From Butyrivibrio sp. INlla14 (GTDB lineage: Bacteria; Bacillota; Clostridia; Lachnospirales; Lachnospiraceae): a stretch of DNA of 64,000 nt. The stretch is taken from positions 1-64,000 of the forward strand of contig NZ_FMVS01000015.1 in NCBI RefSeq assembly GCF_900102515.1. Direction: 5' to 3'. Shown one piece after another: positions 16,928-24,881 of the stretch. The notes under the pieces were generated by a model. It saw only the letters and a program-made list of their open reading frames with translations, was not told the origin of the DNA and did not search any database. Positions within the stretch are counted from its first letter, which is position 1. Each line of letters opens with the position of its first letter. Position numbers and translations under genes: made by a program.

Positions 16928-18880
16928 TCATTTGATTACGACTATGCCATAGGATGGGATTGAAAGCTGAGTTCCGCTCAGAGAGCTAGTCTCCTCGCTG
17001 ACATTTAGCTGGTAGGCAAGCTCTGGATTTGTTCCTGTGCCGCTCCACTTGGAGAGGTCGATGGTCTTGGTCTCGTCAGAGTTATTTATGAGGATCAAAA
17101 GAGCTGCCTCTCCATACAATGGATCTTTTGCCCCAAGTACTGTATGCACGCTTCCATCTATTCCTATGTTCTCGCCGCTTTCATTGAATACAATATAATC
17201 ATTTGAATCGGAGGAGAGGCCGGAATTTCTATATCGCACAAAGGCTCCAACATTATCCTCCGCCAAAACGTCAATTGGCTGAGTCTTGCCTCTTGCGATA
17301 ACTGGGAATGTGTTGCGAAGGCGGATTGCCTTTTTGTAATAGTTGTAAACCGAGTCCTTATCTGCCATCTGGGCATCAAGACCAGGACAGGTAATTTCAA
17401 ACTTGTCCATATCTTTTGGACCCTGGCACATACCGGCAGGATCGACTTTTGTCTTTTCTTTTTCAGATAAAGAGCTGACATCAAACTCTTTTGACTTCTC
17501 ATTTGTCCACTGCATGGGCGCGCGCTTGTTCTCGTCCTTGCCAGAGCCGTTCATGCCAAGCTCCTCGCCATAATATATAAAGGCATTGCCGCCCATAAGG
17601 AGATTTAGCGCTCCCGCCATCTTTATTTTTTCCTTGGAGCCTCTTCCAACATAGTAACCAGCAGACCTTGCCATATCATGATTTGTATAAAATGGCGCAT
17701 CGATGTAGTTTTCGTTGTTCTGAGCAAAAGAACTCTCGGCATCAGCCATGGCCTGTATAAAGCTCTGGGGAGACTTCTTGCCTCTTGCCACAGATGCGAT
17801 CAGGCCTTCACTTCCAGAAAAATTAAAGTCAAAAAAGCTGTCTATTCCGCTCTTGTAATATTCAGAATAGGTAGAAATATTGGTCCAGGCCTCAGCAACT
17901 ATATATGCGTCCGCATTCTGAGCCTTTATGGTATCGTTGAGCCAGGTCATGAACTCGATATTCTTGGTGTCGTTATCCGTGTAATAGGAAGTAACAGCAT
18001 CAAGCCTGAAGCCGTCCACTCCCTTATTAAGCCAATAGTCTGTGATCTTGGCAATTTCCTCTTTTACCATATCGTTGTCAAGGTTAAGATCAGGCATTCC
18101 AGACCAGAAGCGGGCTTCATAGTACCAATTTGTTCCAGCAAGCTTCTCAAAGCCTGTCTGCTGCTCGTTGGTGAAATTGTAATAATATAAATATGGGCAT
18201 TTTTCCTGGACTTCCGGCACTGGCGCCATAGTCTCTCTGTCTGTGTAAATTGTCTGAAGGTCAGGATTATCCCTCAGAAACTGCGCTGCTTCCTTGAACC
18301 ATGGATGCTGGTTGGAAGTGTGATTTAAGACCATGTCGATTATGACCTTAATGCCTCTTTCATGACACTTCGCCAAAAGGGCTTCAAAGTCCTCCATTGT
18401 CCCATATTCAGGGTCAATTGCCATGTAATCTGTGACATCATATTTATGGTAAGTTGGTGAAGGTGAAATTGGCATAAGCCAGATTTCATTGCAGCCAAGA
18501 TCAGCATCTGTGCTGTCATCCCCATCGTTAATATAATCAAGTTTGTCCACTACGCCCTTGAGGTCTCCTATTCCATCCCCGTCACTATCGTAGAAGGAAT
18601 ACACGAATATTTCGTAGGCGGTGCGATACTTGTCATCAAGGATATTGACGGGAGGAAGGGGCTCTGAGTTATTTAAACTTGCCTGATTTCCTTCACCATC
18701 TGTGGTGGTTGTGGACTCTGACTGGTCTGTAGGCTCTACAGTGTTTTCATCAGTTATTGATGTTTGAACCGCTGATTCATCAGACACTACCTTCTGCCCG
18801 CAGGCTGTCATTGTCATCGTAAGCGCTGTTACTAAAGCTGCTGTCTTTATAGTTTTATTCCAAAAATTCTTCCTGATCAT
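16928..18880 (-). CDS. GH13 alpha-amylase family lipoprotein
   Basis: The 650-residue protein starts with a lipoprotein signal: KTAALVTALTMTMTAC, lipidated Cys at ~26. A Ser/Thr/Glu-rich spacer leads to a GH13 barrel: DGDGIGDLKGVVDKLDYI, DMVLNHTS, DGFRLDAVTSY (nucleophile Asp), VAEAWTN (acid/base Glu) and FYTNHDMAR. A C-terminal beta domain follows (~560-650). It probably cuts starch or maltodextrins at the cell surface. The start at 18880 has GGAGGAAGT directly upstream. A palindrome GAAAACGTTTTC lies about 125 bases upstream and may be a LacI/CcpA-type operator. HAD and pepF genes follow on the same strand. Confidence 0.92.
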   Translation of the reverse strand: MIRKNFWNKTIKTAALVTALTMTMTACGQKVVSDESAVQTSITDENTVEPTDQSESTTTTDGEGNQASLNNSEPLPPVNILDDKYRTAYEIFVYSFYDSDGDGIGDLKGVVDKLDYINDGDDSTDADLGCNEIWLMPISPSPTYHKYDVTDYMAIDPEYGTMEDFEALLAKCHERGIKVIIDMVLNHTSNQHPWFKEAAQFLRDNPDLQTIYTDRETMAPVPEVQEKCPYLYYYNFTNEQQTGFEKLAGTNWYYEARFWSGMPDLNLDNDMVKEEIAKITDYWLNKGVDGFRLDAVTSYYTDNDTKNIEFMTWLNDTIKAQNADAYIVAEAWTNISTYSEYYKSGIDSFFDFNFSGSEGLIASVARGKKSPQSFIQAMADAESSFAQNNENYIDAPFYTNHDMARSAGYYVGRGSKEKIKMAGALNLLMGGNAFIYYGEELGMNGSGKDENKRAPMQWTNEKSKEFDVSSLSEKEKTKVDPAGMCQGPKDMDKFEITCPGLDAQMADKDSVYNYYKKAIRLRNTFPVIARGKTQPIDVLAEDNVGAFVRYRNSGLSSDSNDYIVFNESGENIGIDGSVHTVLGAKDPLYGEAALLILINNSDETKTIDLSKWSGTGTNPELAYQLNVSEETSSLSGTQLSIPSYGIVVIK

Positions 18881-18981
18881 ACTTCCTCCACGTATCAAAG
18901 AAAACTTCGATATTACTAGTTTGCTTATCTTGTTCTTCCTGCATATTAGCAGTCTTTCTGTAACTGTCATTAAGCAATTTC

Positions 18982-19017
18982 AGTGTAGCACATCGCCTCA
19001 AAAAAGAAAACGTTTTC
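18982..19017 (-). promoter_or_regulatory. Amylase promoter region with GAAAACGTTTTC palindrome
   Basis: On the minus strand a -10-like TACACT (18987-18982) is preceded by the perfect 12-bp palindrome GAAAACGTTTTC at 19006-19017, close to the -35 position. The AAACGTTT core is that of LacI-family operators or cre sites. Confidence 0.5.
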
Positions 19018-19087
19018 CAACGTTCACAGCTCTGCTCTTGTTCCCGAAGCACGATTAATCAATCATTAAAATACTATAAAATATTCC

Positions 19088-19116
19088 TTTACAACCCCAT
19101 ATCACTATGCTATACT
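19088..19116 (+). promoter_or_regulatory. tRNA-Trp promoter
   Basis: TTTACA (19088-19093), a 17-base spacer and TATACT (19111-19116) precede the tRNA by about 40 bases. Confidence 0.65.
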
Positions 19117-19155
19117 AACATTCGTCGGTGCATGAGGCCGATGTTAACAGAATAA

Positions 19156-19227
19156 AGGGGAATCATACAATGGCTAGTATGCCGGTCTCCAAAACCGCTC
19201 ATGCGGGTTCGAATCCTGCTTCCCCTG
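19156..19227 (+). tRNA. tRNA-Trp (anticodon CCA)
   Basis: Acceptor arms AGGGGAA and TTCCCCT pair over seven bases. The anticodon arm CGGT-CTCCAAA-ACCG presents CCA, which reads UGG. A D-arm (CATAC...GTATG) and a T-arm with TTCGAAT follow the standard layout. CCA is not encoded. A terminator follows closely, so it is transcribed alone. Confidence 0.93.
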
Positions 19228-19235
19228 TTAATCAA

Positions 19236-19269
19236 AAACCTCGTAACCATTATGGTTACGGGGTTTTTT
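19236..19269 (+). terminator. tRNA-Trp terminator
   Basis: CCTCGTAACC and GGTTACGGGG form a stem followed by six Ts, 9 bases after the tRNA. Confidence 0.85.
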
Positions 19270-19483
19270 CTTGCTTTAGTGTGTCATATATGTTGTGTTT
19301 AATCCCAATTCAAAAGTGCTATTTATGCGTTTTTTCGTCACTCGCCGTTTTAAAGTATGACACGAAATTAGAAAAAAGTATGACACGAAAATAGGGCTAG
19401 CCATTTCTGACTAGCCTCTTTCAGATTCTGATTAATCTTTGGTGTCTAGCAACTTTGATGAAAACATACAGAAATTCTACACA

Positions 19484-20545
19484 CTATTCATTTCTGCTTA
19501 TTTTTTGGTCTACAATTTTCTTAAAGACTAAGCCTGTAATAAATGCATCATATGCTGCTCTATGCGCTAAAGAATCATCTCCTATACCGTAATACTCTGC
19601 TAAAGTAGACAATTTATAGTTTTCAACATCATATTCTTCTACTGGAACTGTATATCCAAGCTCTGGATTGAAAACTTTACTACGTGGCGAAGTAAGTATT
19701 TTTTTAGCAAGATCTATTGTGTCATAGTATTTGGTTTTGAAACCTCTATACTCAGCACCAGCATAATGAAGAAACTCCAAATCAAAGTTCAAATTCTGAC
19801 CTACTATACTATAACCTTTTATAAAGTCTGAGAAGCTCTTTATTACTTCTTCTATAGAGGGTGAATTTTGTACCATGTCATCGTAAATGTTATTTTTTGA
19901 GCTAGCTGCCTTAGGAATCTTGATTCTCGGGTTAACAAGCGTTTCAAATTTCTCAACCGCTTCCCATTTTTCAAATCTAATTGCCGCCAATTCAACTATC
20001 TTGTCATTTTTTCCATTTAGGCCAGTCGTCTCTGTATCAATCACTACAAAATTACCAAGTTTATCATAATTTGTTCTAACGGTAACATTTGTATAATGAA
20101 CTTTTTCAAATTGTTCTACATTATTTATTGTTTTTTTCTCCAAGACAATCTCACTTGGTGGAATACTATTAAATGCCTCTACATCAAAAGTAACTTTTTT
20201 ATTTGGAGATTCCTTGCACCTAGGCTTATGACTTTCATTATTAGTTCCAATATTCCTATTAAAAGGAGCATTAGAAATATTCTGAGAATCATAATCCAAT
20301 GCATTTAAATAACTCTTTTTATAAGCCTTTATTACCTTATTGTGTTTAATATCTATAACAACCATATAAATAACTATGGCAAAAGTAATTAGTGTCAATG
20401 GAACATTATCAATCCCCACCATTATTATTTCCACTATCACCCAAAACCACGCCTGCAAATAAAAAGGATATTTAGTTGGTTTTCCGCAATTGATGCAATA
20501 ATGCGTAAGCAACTTATTATTATATCCACAGTCCTTACATTTCAT
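19484..20545 (-). CDS. Membrane-tethered DnaQ-like (DEDDh) 3'-5' exonuclease with zinc ribbon
   Basis: The 353-residue protein begins with a zinc ribbon (CKDCGYNN...YCINCGKP), then two adjacent hydrophobic segments (~residues 28-65: AWFWVIVEIIMVGI, LTLITFAIVIYMVVI), a ~95-residue linker, and an exonuclease domain with VIDTETTGL (D170, E172), VGQNLNFDLEFL and HRAAYDAF (H328, D333). This is the DEDDh proofreading-type exonuclease fold. The membrane anchor is unusual. The start at 20545 has GAGGAA seven bases upstream; a longer form starting in-frame at 20575 is less likely. The AT-rich composition and lone position suggest an accessory gene. Substrate unknown. Confidence 0.8.
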   Translation of the reverse strand: MKCKDCGYNNKLLTHYCINCGKPTKYPFYLQAWFWVIVEIIMVGIDNVPLTLITFAIVIYMVVIDIKHNKVIKAYKKSYLNALDYDSQNISNAPFNRNIGTNNESHKPRCKESPNKKVTFDVEAFNSIPPSEIVLEKKTINNVEQFEKVHYTNVTVRTNYDKLGNFVVIDTETTGLNGKNDKIVELAAIRFEKWEAVEKFETLVNPRIKIPKAASSKNNIYDDMVQNSPSIEEVIKSFSDFIKGYSIVGQNLNFDLEFLHYAGAEYRGFKTKYYDTIDLAKKILTSPRSKVFNPELGYTVPVEEYDVENYKLSTLAEYYGIGDDSLAHRAAYDAFITGLVFKKIVDQKISRNE

Positions 20546-20715
20546 ATAAATGTTCCTCATCAAAACTAACTCCAATAATTCTTTATTATGTTGTTACATT
20601 ATATCATATATATATAATCGAAATATAATCTTGCTATTAACTTATCGGTAATTATGTATGGTATAATCAATGATAGTAGTTGATTTTTCAGTTACAATAC
20701 ATATATTCTTTGGAA

Positions 20716-20744
20716 TTGACTCTACATGACAATTGTAGTAACAT
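20716..20744 (+). promoter_or_regulatory. Promoter of putative antitoxin RNA
   Basis: TTGACT (20716-20721), a 17-base spacer and TAACAT (20739-20744) point toward the toxin gene from the opposite side. Transcription would start near 20751. Confidence 0.6.
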
Positions 20745-20763
20745 GATTATGCGGAAACGCATT

Positions 20764-20786
20764 AAAAGTGATTAAAAGTTGTATTG
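20764..20786. repeat. Direct repeat copy 1 (antitoxin side)
   Basis: This 23-base repeat, AAAAGTGATTAAAAG plus TTGTATTG, recurs at 20931-20953 with two C/T differences. It lies in the putative antisense RNA. Confidence 0.8.
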
Positions 20787-20793
20787 GCAAAGC

Positions 20794-20825
20794 GAAACCC
20801 TCGATGTGGCGACATCGAGGGTTTC
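20794..20825. terminator. Shared bidirectional terminator hairpin
   Basis: GAAACCCTCGATGT pairs with ACATCGAGGGTTTC over 14 perfect bases with a 4-base loop. It lies between the convergent toxin and antitoxin transcripts and could also be a third pairing site between the two RNAs. Confidence 0.75.
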
Positions 20826-20864
20826 TTGCTCTTTAGAGCGAGCTGCACTCAGGCTAGTGCCGTG

Positions 20865-20951
20865 TTAATTATCTCTGTCCAGCCATTTGCAAATATAGTT
20901 GGCGACTATACTTGCCATTACAGAGATAGCAAAAGTGATTAAAAGCTGCAT
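20865..20951 (-). CDS. 28-residue Fst/Ldr-like membrane toxin of a type I toxin-antitoxin locus
   Basis: The 28-codon gene encodes one hydrophobic helix (LLITFAISVMASIVANYIC) followed by a charged end KWLDRDN. This composition, with a tryptophan after the helix and a short polar tail, is that of Fst/Ldr-type toxins. The start is preceded by the ideal AAAGGAGGTG (20961-20970). That site can pair with CCTCC just upstream (stem CCTCC...GGAGG, 20963-20980), hiding it as in fst mRNA. A minus-strand promoter lies at 20995-21023. The second direct repeat covers the start codon. Confidence 0.7.
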   Translation of the reverse strand: MQLLITFAISVMASIVANYICKWLDRDN

Positions 20952-20953
20952 TG
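20931..20953. repeat. Direct repeat copy 2 (over toxin start codon)
   Basis: The second copy of the 23-base repeat overlaps the first codons of the toxin, so antisense pairing here would block initiation. Confidence 0.8.
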
Positions 20954-20994
20954 ACTGCCTCACCTCCTTTCTGCTGGAGGGACACGGCTTTTCT

Positions 20995-21023
20995 ACCATA
21001 ACACAGTCAAAGAAGTAAAACAA
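20995..21023 (-). promoter_or_regulatory. Toxin mRNA promoter
   Basis: On the minus strand TTGTTT (21023-21018), a 17-base spacer and TATGGT (21000-20995) predict a start near 20988, giving a ~37-base leader. Confidence 0.5.
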
Positions 21024-21144
21024 TCACGAATTGCTTGCTACAATAAATAGAGTCAATGGTTGATAATACTTGTATTTTTTGACTTTAGATAAAGAATCTG
21101 TTTTCAATCCTATGACACGGAAATATGTAAGACGTGCTACATAT

Positions 21145-21184
21145 GAAAAGCCCCGGAAAATCTTTATGACTCTCCAGGGCTTTC
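21145..21184 (-). terminator. Terminator of ECF sigma/DUF4179 operon
   Basis: On the minus strand GAAAGCCCTGG and CCGGGGCTTTTC form an imperfect stem with a T-run, about 85 bases after the DUF4179 stop codon. Bases 21024-21144 hold nothing else recognisable. Confidence 0.65.
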
Positions 21185-21269
21185 AACTATGATATGAACA
21201 AGAAATATCACTGTGTTATTTCAGTATATCCAAATGTATTAGCAAGTGCAGTAAATCCAACAAATCCGT

Positions 21270-22385
21270 TTATGGCAATTCAATTTCCACTACTTCAGCG
21301 TTTTCGTAGTCGCTGGTTCTTATGAAGAGAGATCTGATTTCTGAAGTATCTATGATTCTCTGGAAGCAGGATGATGATGCACCTTTTTTCATTGAATCAT
21401 CTGTAAAATATGATGAACCTCCATTTGATAGATACATGTAATTGGAGCCATCCTTAAGGCCAAGTCCTGAAAACATAGGAATTCCGTTACAATCTTCAAT
21501 CTGCTGAAGGCTTCCATCTATTTTGTAATTAACAATAATTGAGATAGGTGTCACTTCAATGGTTTCAATGGTGCACTCTGTTCCAGGAACAGCCTTGTTA
21601 ACCTCAATTGTCTTGGCGTTGCTGACTGTAGGAAGATTCAGATCAAAGTTCCATTTGCCCTCCACGGAAGGAACAAACTCACATTTATCTGCATATATTC
21701 CAAGCTCCTGAAACTCTACATGAAGAGTCTTTCCAAGCAAAGTGTCTGATGCATCCGCTGTAGAGATCATTAGATTATACTCAAGGTTGCCATTCTCATC
21801 CACATAACGGAGCTTTAGCTCTCCATTTTCTGTAAATTCCATAGGTGAGCCATCTTCATATACTGCCATGCCCTCTTCATTTGGATAAGTTCCATCAAAA
21901 AAGCTGCTTGTGCCATTTATATAATAGGACTCTGCACCAGAAGCATCTGTTAAATTATAAGTGAGCTCTGCACCGGGTTCTTCCATTTCGTTTACATTAA
22001 GGCCTTGAACCTTAAATGAAATAAATGCGTAGTGAGAATCAGCAATTACAGTCTCAGGAGCAATTGAAACACCCTGATCTGTGACCTGATAGGAAGAATA
22101 ATCTGTTTTTTCTGGGTAGACAACCGCCTGCCCCTGTTCAGTCAGAGTCTGTTGCTGCTGGCTTGTAGATCTGACAATTCCATTCATTCCTCGTCCCCAG
22201 AAATGGCGGATTGCCGCTGCGGCAGTAACTGTGGCTGCCGCAAACAAGGCAATGCCTATGCATGCTGCCAGTGGAAAGCTCTTTTTGATATGAACAATAG
22301 TTCCGCTATTAGAACTATTATATGTATTTGCTATTATCTTATCGTCAATGCCGTTCATTGCCTGTAATAAGTCTTCTGCTCTCAT
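21270..22385 (-). CDS. DUF4179 membrane protein, probable anti-sigma factor
   Basis: The 371-residue protein has a short cytoplasmic N-terminus (~32 residues, DLLQAMNGIDDKIIANT), one transmembrane helix (FPLAACIGIALFAAATVTAAAAI) and a large extracellular beta-rich domain. The pattern after the helix (TDQGVSIAPETVIADSHYAFISFKVQG) is the DUF4179 domain. DUF4179 proteins are commonly encoded directly after ECF sigma factors and are presumed to restrain them. Here the start overlaps the sigma stop by 4 bases (ATGA), showing translational coupling. It probably senses an envelope signal. Confidence 0.82.
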   Translation of the reverse strand: MRAEDLLQAMNGIDDKIIANTYNSSNSGTIVHIKKSFPLAACIGIALFAAATVTAAAAIRHFWGRGMNGIVRSTSQQQQTLTEQGQAVVYPEKTDYSSYQVTDQGVSIAPETVIADSHYAFISFKVQGLNVNEMEEPGAELTYNLTDASGAESYYINGTSSFFDGTYPNEEGMAVYEDGSPMEFTENGELKLRYVDENGNLEYNLMISTADASDTLLGKTLHVEFQELGIYADKCEFVPSVEGKWNFDLNLPTVSNAKTIEVNKAVPGTECTIETIEVTPISIIVNYKIDGSLQQIEDCNGIPMFSGLGLKDGSNYMYLSNGGSSYFTDDSMKKGASSSCFQRIIDTSEIRSLFIRTSDYENAEVVEIELP

Positions 22386-22945
22386 GATGCTAAATACCCC
22401 TCCTTTTCCAATCTGCTCTGCAATTTCTTACGAAGCCTGCTAAGTGTAACGGTGACATTATGCCTGGTCATTCCATATTTTCTTGCGATACTAGAAATAT
22501 CTTCAGCATAGAAATATCTGCTTGTAAAAATATATGCATCCCTTTGCCCAAGTTCATTTACAAATGTCCTGATTATATTGGATAATTCGTTTCGCAGCAC
22601 GGAATGCTCAACGTCGTTGTTATCAGGAATGCATTCATCAAGTTCTTCTAATATTTCATTAACAACTCCGCCGCCCCGCCTTACTCTTTTACTTGCGTAG
22701 AACATATTTAGTGCCAAATCTCTGGCAATCTTCCCAATAAATGCCCTTAGGATCAATGGTTTTGCTGGAGGAATTCTTTTCCACATTTTCATATATGTGT
22801 CGTCAAGGCATTCCTCAATGTCCTGAGCATTTTGCAATATGTTCTTAACTATTGTTTTGCAGTATTTCCCGTATTTTAAGTCTGTTTCCTCTATAGCTCT
22901 TTCATCCCGCATAAAATACAGGTTTATTATGTCTTCGTCTTTCAT
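22382..22945 (-). CDS. ECF-type RNA polymerase sigma factor
   Basis: The 187-residue product has region 2 (INLYFMRDERAIEETDLKYGKYCKTIVKNIL...DIEECLDDTYMKMWKRIPP) and region 4 (RDAYIFTSRYFYAEDISSIARKYGMTRHNVTVTLSRLRKKLQ). The start at 22945 follows a GGGAG site; an in-frame extension to 23086 lacks family resemblance. It is co-transcribed with the DUF4179 protein. Autoregulation is usual, but I did not identify an ECF promoter. Confidence 0.9.
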   Translation of the reverse strand: MKDEDIINLYFMRDERAIEETDLKYGKYCKTIVKNILQNAQDIEECLDDTYMKMWKRIPPAKPLILRAFIGKIARDLALNMFYASKRVRRGGGVVNEILEELDECIPDNNDVEHSVLRNELSNIIRTFVNELGQRDAYIFTSRYFYAEDISSIARKYGMTRHNVTVTLSRLRKKLQSRLEKEGYLAS

Positions 22946-23056
22946 ACGTGCTCCCTTCTTGGTTTTTGTAAGCGCCTTACACCTATATAGCCAAGAAATA
23001 ATTAAAAAAGTCACATCATAAATGCAATTTTTTATTATACTGCTAAAATGGAATCG

Positions 23057-23104
23057 AAAAAGACTCCACCAAGATGTTTCAAGCATCCTGATGGAGTCCT
23101 TTTA
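23057..23104. terminator. Hairpin between ECF operon and lipoprotein
   Basis: AAAAGACTCCACCAAGATG pairs with CATCCTGATGGAGTCCTTTT around a 7-base loop; the flanking A and T runs allow termination in both directions. It lies just after the lipoprotein gene. Confidence 0.75.
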
Positions 23105-23127
23105 TTCTTTCCGTGAATTCTTTTTAC

Positions 23128-23451
23128 TTATTTATCCCACTTTGTGTGAGCGCCCTTTACTTCTGGGAGCTGTTCAAGGTTTGAGCAGATAGTCTCAAGC
23201 TGCTCGTATGAGCCGTCCTCAACTGTGAATATGAAGAAGCCTTCGTAAGGGCGTGCCTTATAGCTTGCGTCTGAAACGCTCTCTACTGAAGCTACAGCGC
23301 TGCTGATATCAACATTCTCATCGTTAAATTCAACAACGAATTCATTCTCTGTCTCAAGCTCGATCTGTGACTCAACAAAGTTAGTTCCGCAACCTGTAAG
23401 CAAAAAGCTTCCCATAAATACTGATGCAACAAGAAGTTTAATGTTTTTCAT
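23128..23451 (-). CDS. Small lipoprotein of unknown function
   Basis: The 107-residue protein has a lipoprotein signal (KNIKLLVASVFMGSFLLTGC, lipid-carrying Cys at ~21) and a short acidic domain of ~85 residues with no motif I recognise. A GGAG site precedes the ATG. It is flanked by a terminator and by a long empty region, so it is a single-gene unit. Confidence 0.7.
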   Translation of the reverse strand: MKNIKLLVASVFMGSFLLTGCGTNFVESQIELETENEFVVEFNDENVDISSAVASVESVSDASYKARPYEGFFIFTVEDGSYEQLETICSNLEQLPEVKGAHTKWDK

Positions 23452-23742
23452 AAATATTATCTCCGTCTAAACAAATTCTAAAAAATTTATTAACTGTTTC
23501 TGATGAGGGACAATATATCAAATACTTTTTTACTTGTAAATAGATAATTCAAAAAAACAAAAATTCACTTATGGCAGGAAAAAATGAAACAAAAAGCCTT
23601 CCAGGATTCATGGGATTAGGGAGCAATTTACCAAGAAGAAATGTGTACTACGGAAACTAAAATTTTTCAGGCAGTTTACAAGTATGCAGATACCTTTATC
23701 TTTAAGAAAACAAATTTTACGCGATTATCTTTCATAAAATCC
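23452..23742. other. Intergenic region, mostly empty
   Basis: AT-rich stretch upstream of the lipoprotein and the iron importer. A 29-codon reading frame starting at 23571 (MAGKNETKSLPGFMGLG...) lacks a ribosome site and is not called. No other structure was seen before the importer promoter. Confidence 0.4.
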
Positions 23743-23771
23743 TTGACATTTTGTTAGTCGTATGCAACAAT
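23743..23771 (+). promoter_or_regulatory. Promoter of the siderophore-type importer
   Basis: TTGACA (23743-23748), a 17-base spacer and AACAAT (23766-23771) precede the operon by about 45 bases. Confidence 0.6.
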
Positions 23772-23772
23772 C

Positions 23773-23794
23773 CTTGTTAGCTTTTGCTAACAAG
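23773..23794 (+). promoter_or_regulatory. Operator-like palindrome at importer transcription start
   Basis: CTTGTTAGC-TTTT-GCTAACAAG is a perfect 9-bp inverted repeat placed right after the -10 box, with a TTGTTAG half copy in the promoter spacer (23751-23757). The position suggests repression, plausibly by a metal-responsive regulator; the sequence is not a standard Fur box. Confidence 0.6.
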
Positions 23795-23813
23795 TTAATA
23801 AAGGAGGAATGAC

Positions 23814-24881
23814 ATGAAAAGACAAATTTTATCAGTACTTACAGCGCTTGTAATGACAGCAAGCGTTACAGCATGTGGAGCATCTTCCACAGTAGAAAAC
23901 ATAGATGAAAAAGCAATCACTTCTGAGAGCCCATCGGCTGAAGCTACAAATGGCGATGCCAGCGATGTTTCTTTTCCCTTAACTATAGAGCATGCTCTTG
24001 GCTCAGTAACTATCGAGGAGAAGCCTGAAAACGTGGTTGCAATTGCCTGGGGAAATCCTGATGTTCCTCTTGCTCTTGGAATTGTTCCAGTTGGCGTATC
24101 AGAGGCAAACTTTGGACCAGTTGATGAGAATGGACTTCTTGCGTGGACAGCCAAGGGCTTTGCTGATCTTGGAGTAGAAAGTCCTAATGTATTTGATGAT
24201 ACAGATGGATGGGACTACGAAGCTATCGCAGATTGCAATCCTGATGTTATCCTTGCAGCTTATTCAGGACTTAGCAAAGAAGATTACGACAGACTTTCTG
24301 AGATTGCCCCTGTAGTTACATATCCTAGCGTTGCCTGGGCTACAACATGGCAGGAAGAAACAGTTAACGACGCAGCTGCCCTTGGCCTTGAGGCAGAAGG
24401 AAAAGCTCTTGTTGAAAATACAGAAAAGCTCATTCAGGAAAAGCTAAGCGCTTACCCAGATCTTGCTGGCAAGAAGGTTGGATTCTTCTGGCTTAGCGAG
24501 GATGACCTTGGTTCTTTCTATATTTATACAAACAATGATCCAAGAGCTGCTTTCCTTGGAGATCTTGGTCTTGAAACACCTGAAAGCGTACTTAATCTCA
24601 TAGAGGATGAGGATGCTTTCTATGTAACAGTAAGTGCAGAGAACGCAGACCTTTTAGATGATGTGGATATCATCATTACATATGGCGAGGAGTCACTTAT
24701 AACTGCAATGCAGAATGATGGAAGATTCTCAAAGATTCCTGCAGTTAACAACGGGGCCTTCGTATTACTTGATTCAAATGAAGTTCTTGCAGCAGCAAGC
24801 ACACCAACTATTCTTTCCATACCTTATTGCATTGATGATTATCTGAAAGCGTTAAATGATGCAGCAGAAAAGATACAGTAA
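23814..24881 (+). CDS. Iron-siderophore-type ABC substrate-binding lipoprotein
   Basis: The 355-residue protein has a lipobox (LVMTASVTAC, Cys ~21) and the FepB/FhuD-like fold of cluster A-II binding proteins: FPLTIEHALGSVTIEEKPENVVAIAWGNPDVPLALG, then DVILAAYSGLSKEDYDRLSEIAPVV. These capture ferric siderophores, haem or cobalamin outside the cell. An AAGGAGG site precedes the ATG. It is first of a four-gene importer in which the genes overlap or nearly touch; two FecCD permeases and one ATPase follow. The cargo is probably a siderophore by similarity; no cobalamin riboswitch is seen. Confidence 0.92.
   Translation: MKRQILSVLTALVMTASVTACGASSTVENIDEKAITSESPSAEATNGDASDVSFPLTIEHALGSVTIEEKPENVVAIAWGNPDVPLALGIVPVGVSEANFGPVDENGLLAWTAKGFADLGVESPNVFDDTDGWDYEAIADCNPDVILAAYSGLSKEDYDRLSEIAPVVTYPSVAWATTWQEETVNDAAALGLEAEGKALVENTEKLIQEKLSAYPDLAGKKVGFFWLSEDDLGSFYIYTNNDPRAAFLGDLGLETPESVLNLIEDEDAFYVTVSAENADLLDDVDIIITYGEESLITAMQNDGRFSKIPAVNNGAFVLLDSNEVLAAASTPTILSIPYCIDDYLKALNDAAEKIQ

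Larger units (their letters stand above)
20751..20830 (+). ncRNA. Putative antisense RNA antitoxin (par RNA II-like)
   Basis: The predicted ~80-base RNA starts after the plus-strand promoter, carries the repeat at 20764-20786 and ends at the shared hairpin. Its repeat is complementary to the toxin start region over 23 positions, with the two mismatches falling as G-U pairs. This is the geometry of the enterococcal par locus. No expression evidence is available from sequence. Confidence 0.55.

Noticed and set aside
23571..23660. A 29-residue reading frame (MAGKNETKSLPGFMGLG...)
   Set aside because: No ribosome site or hydrophobic helix; too little evidence to call a gene.
23773..23794. Intrinsic terminator
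   Set aside because: The palindrome is not followed by a T-run and lies at the transcription start of the importer; an operator is more likely.
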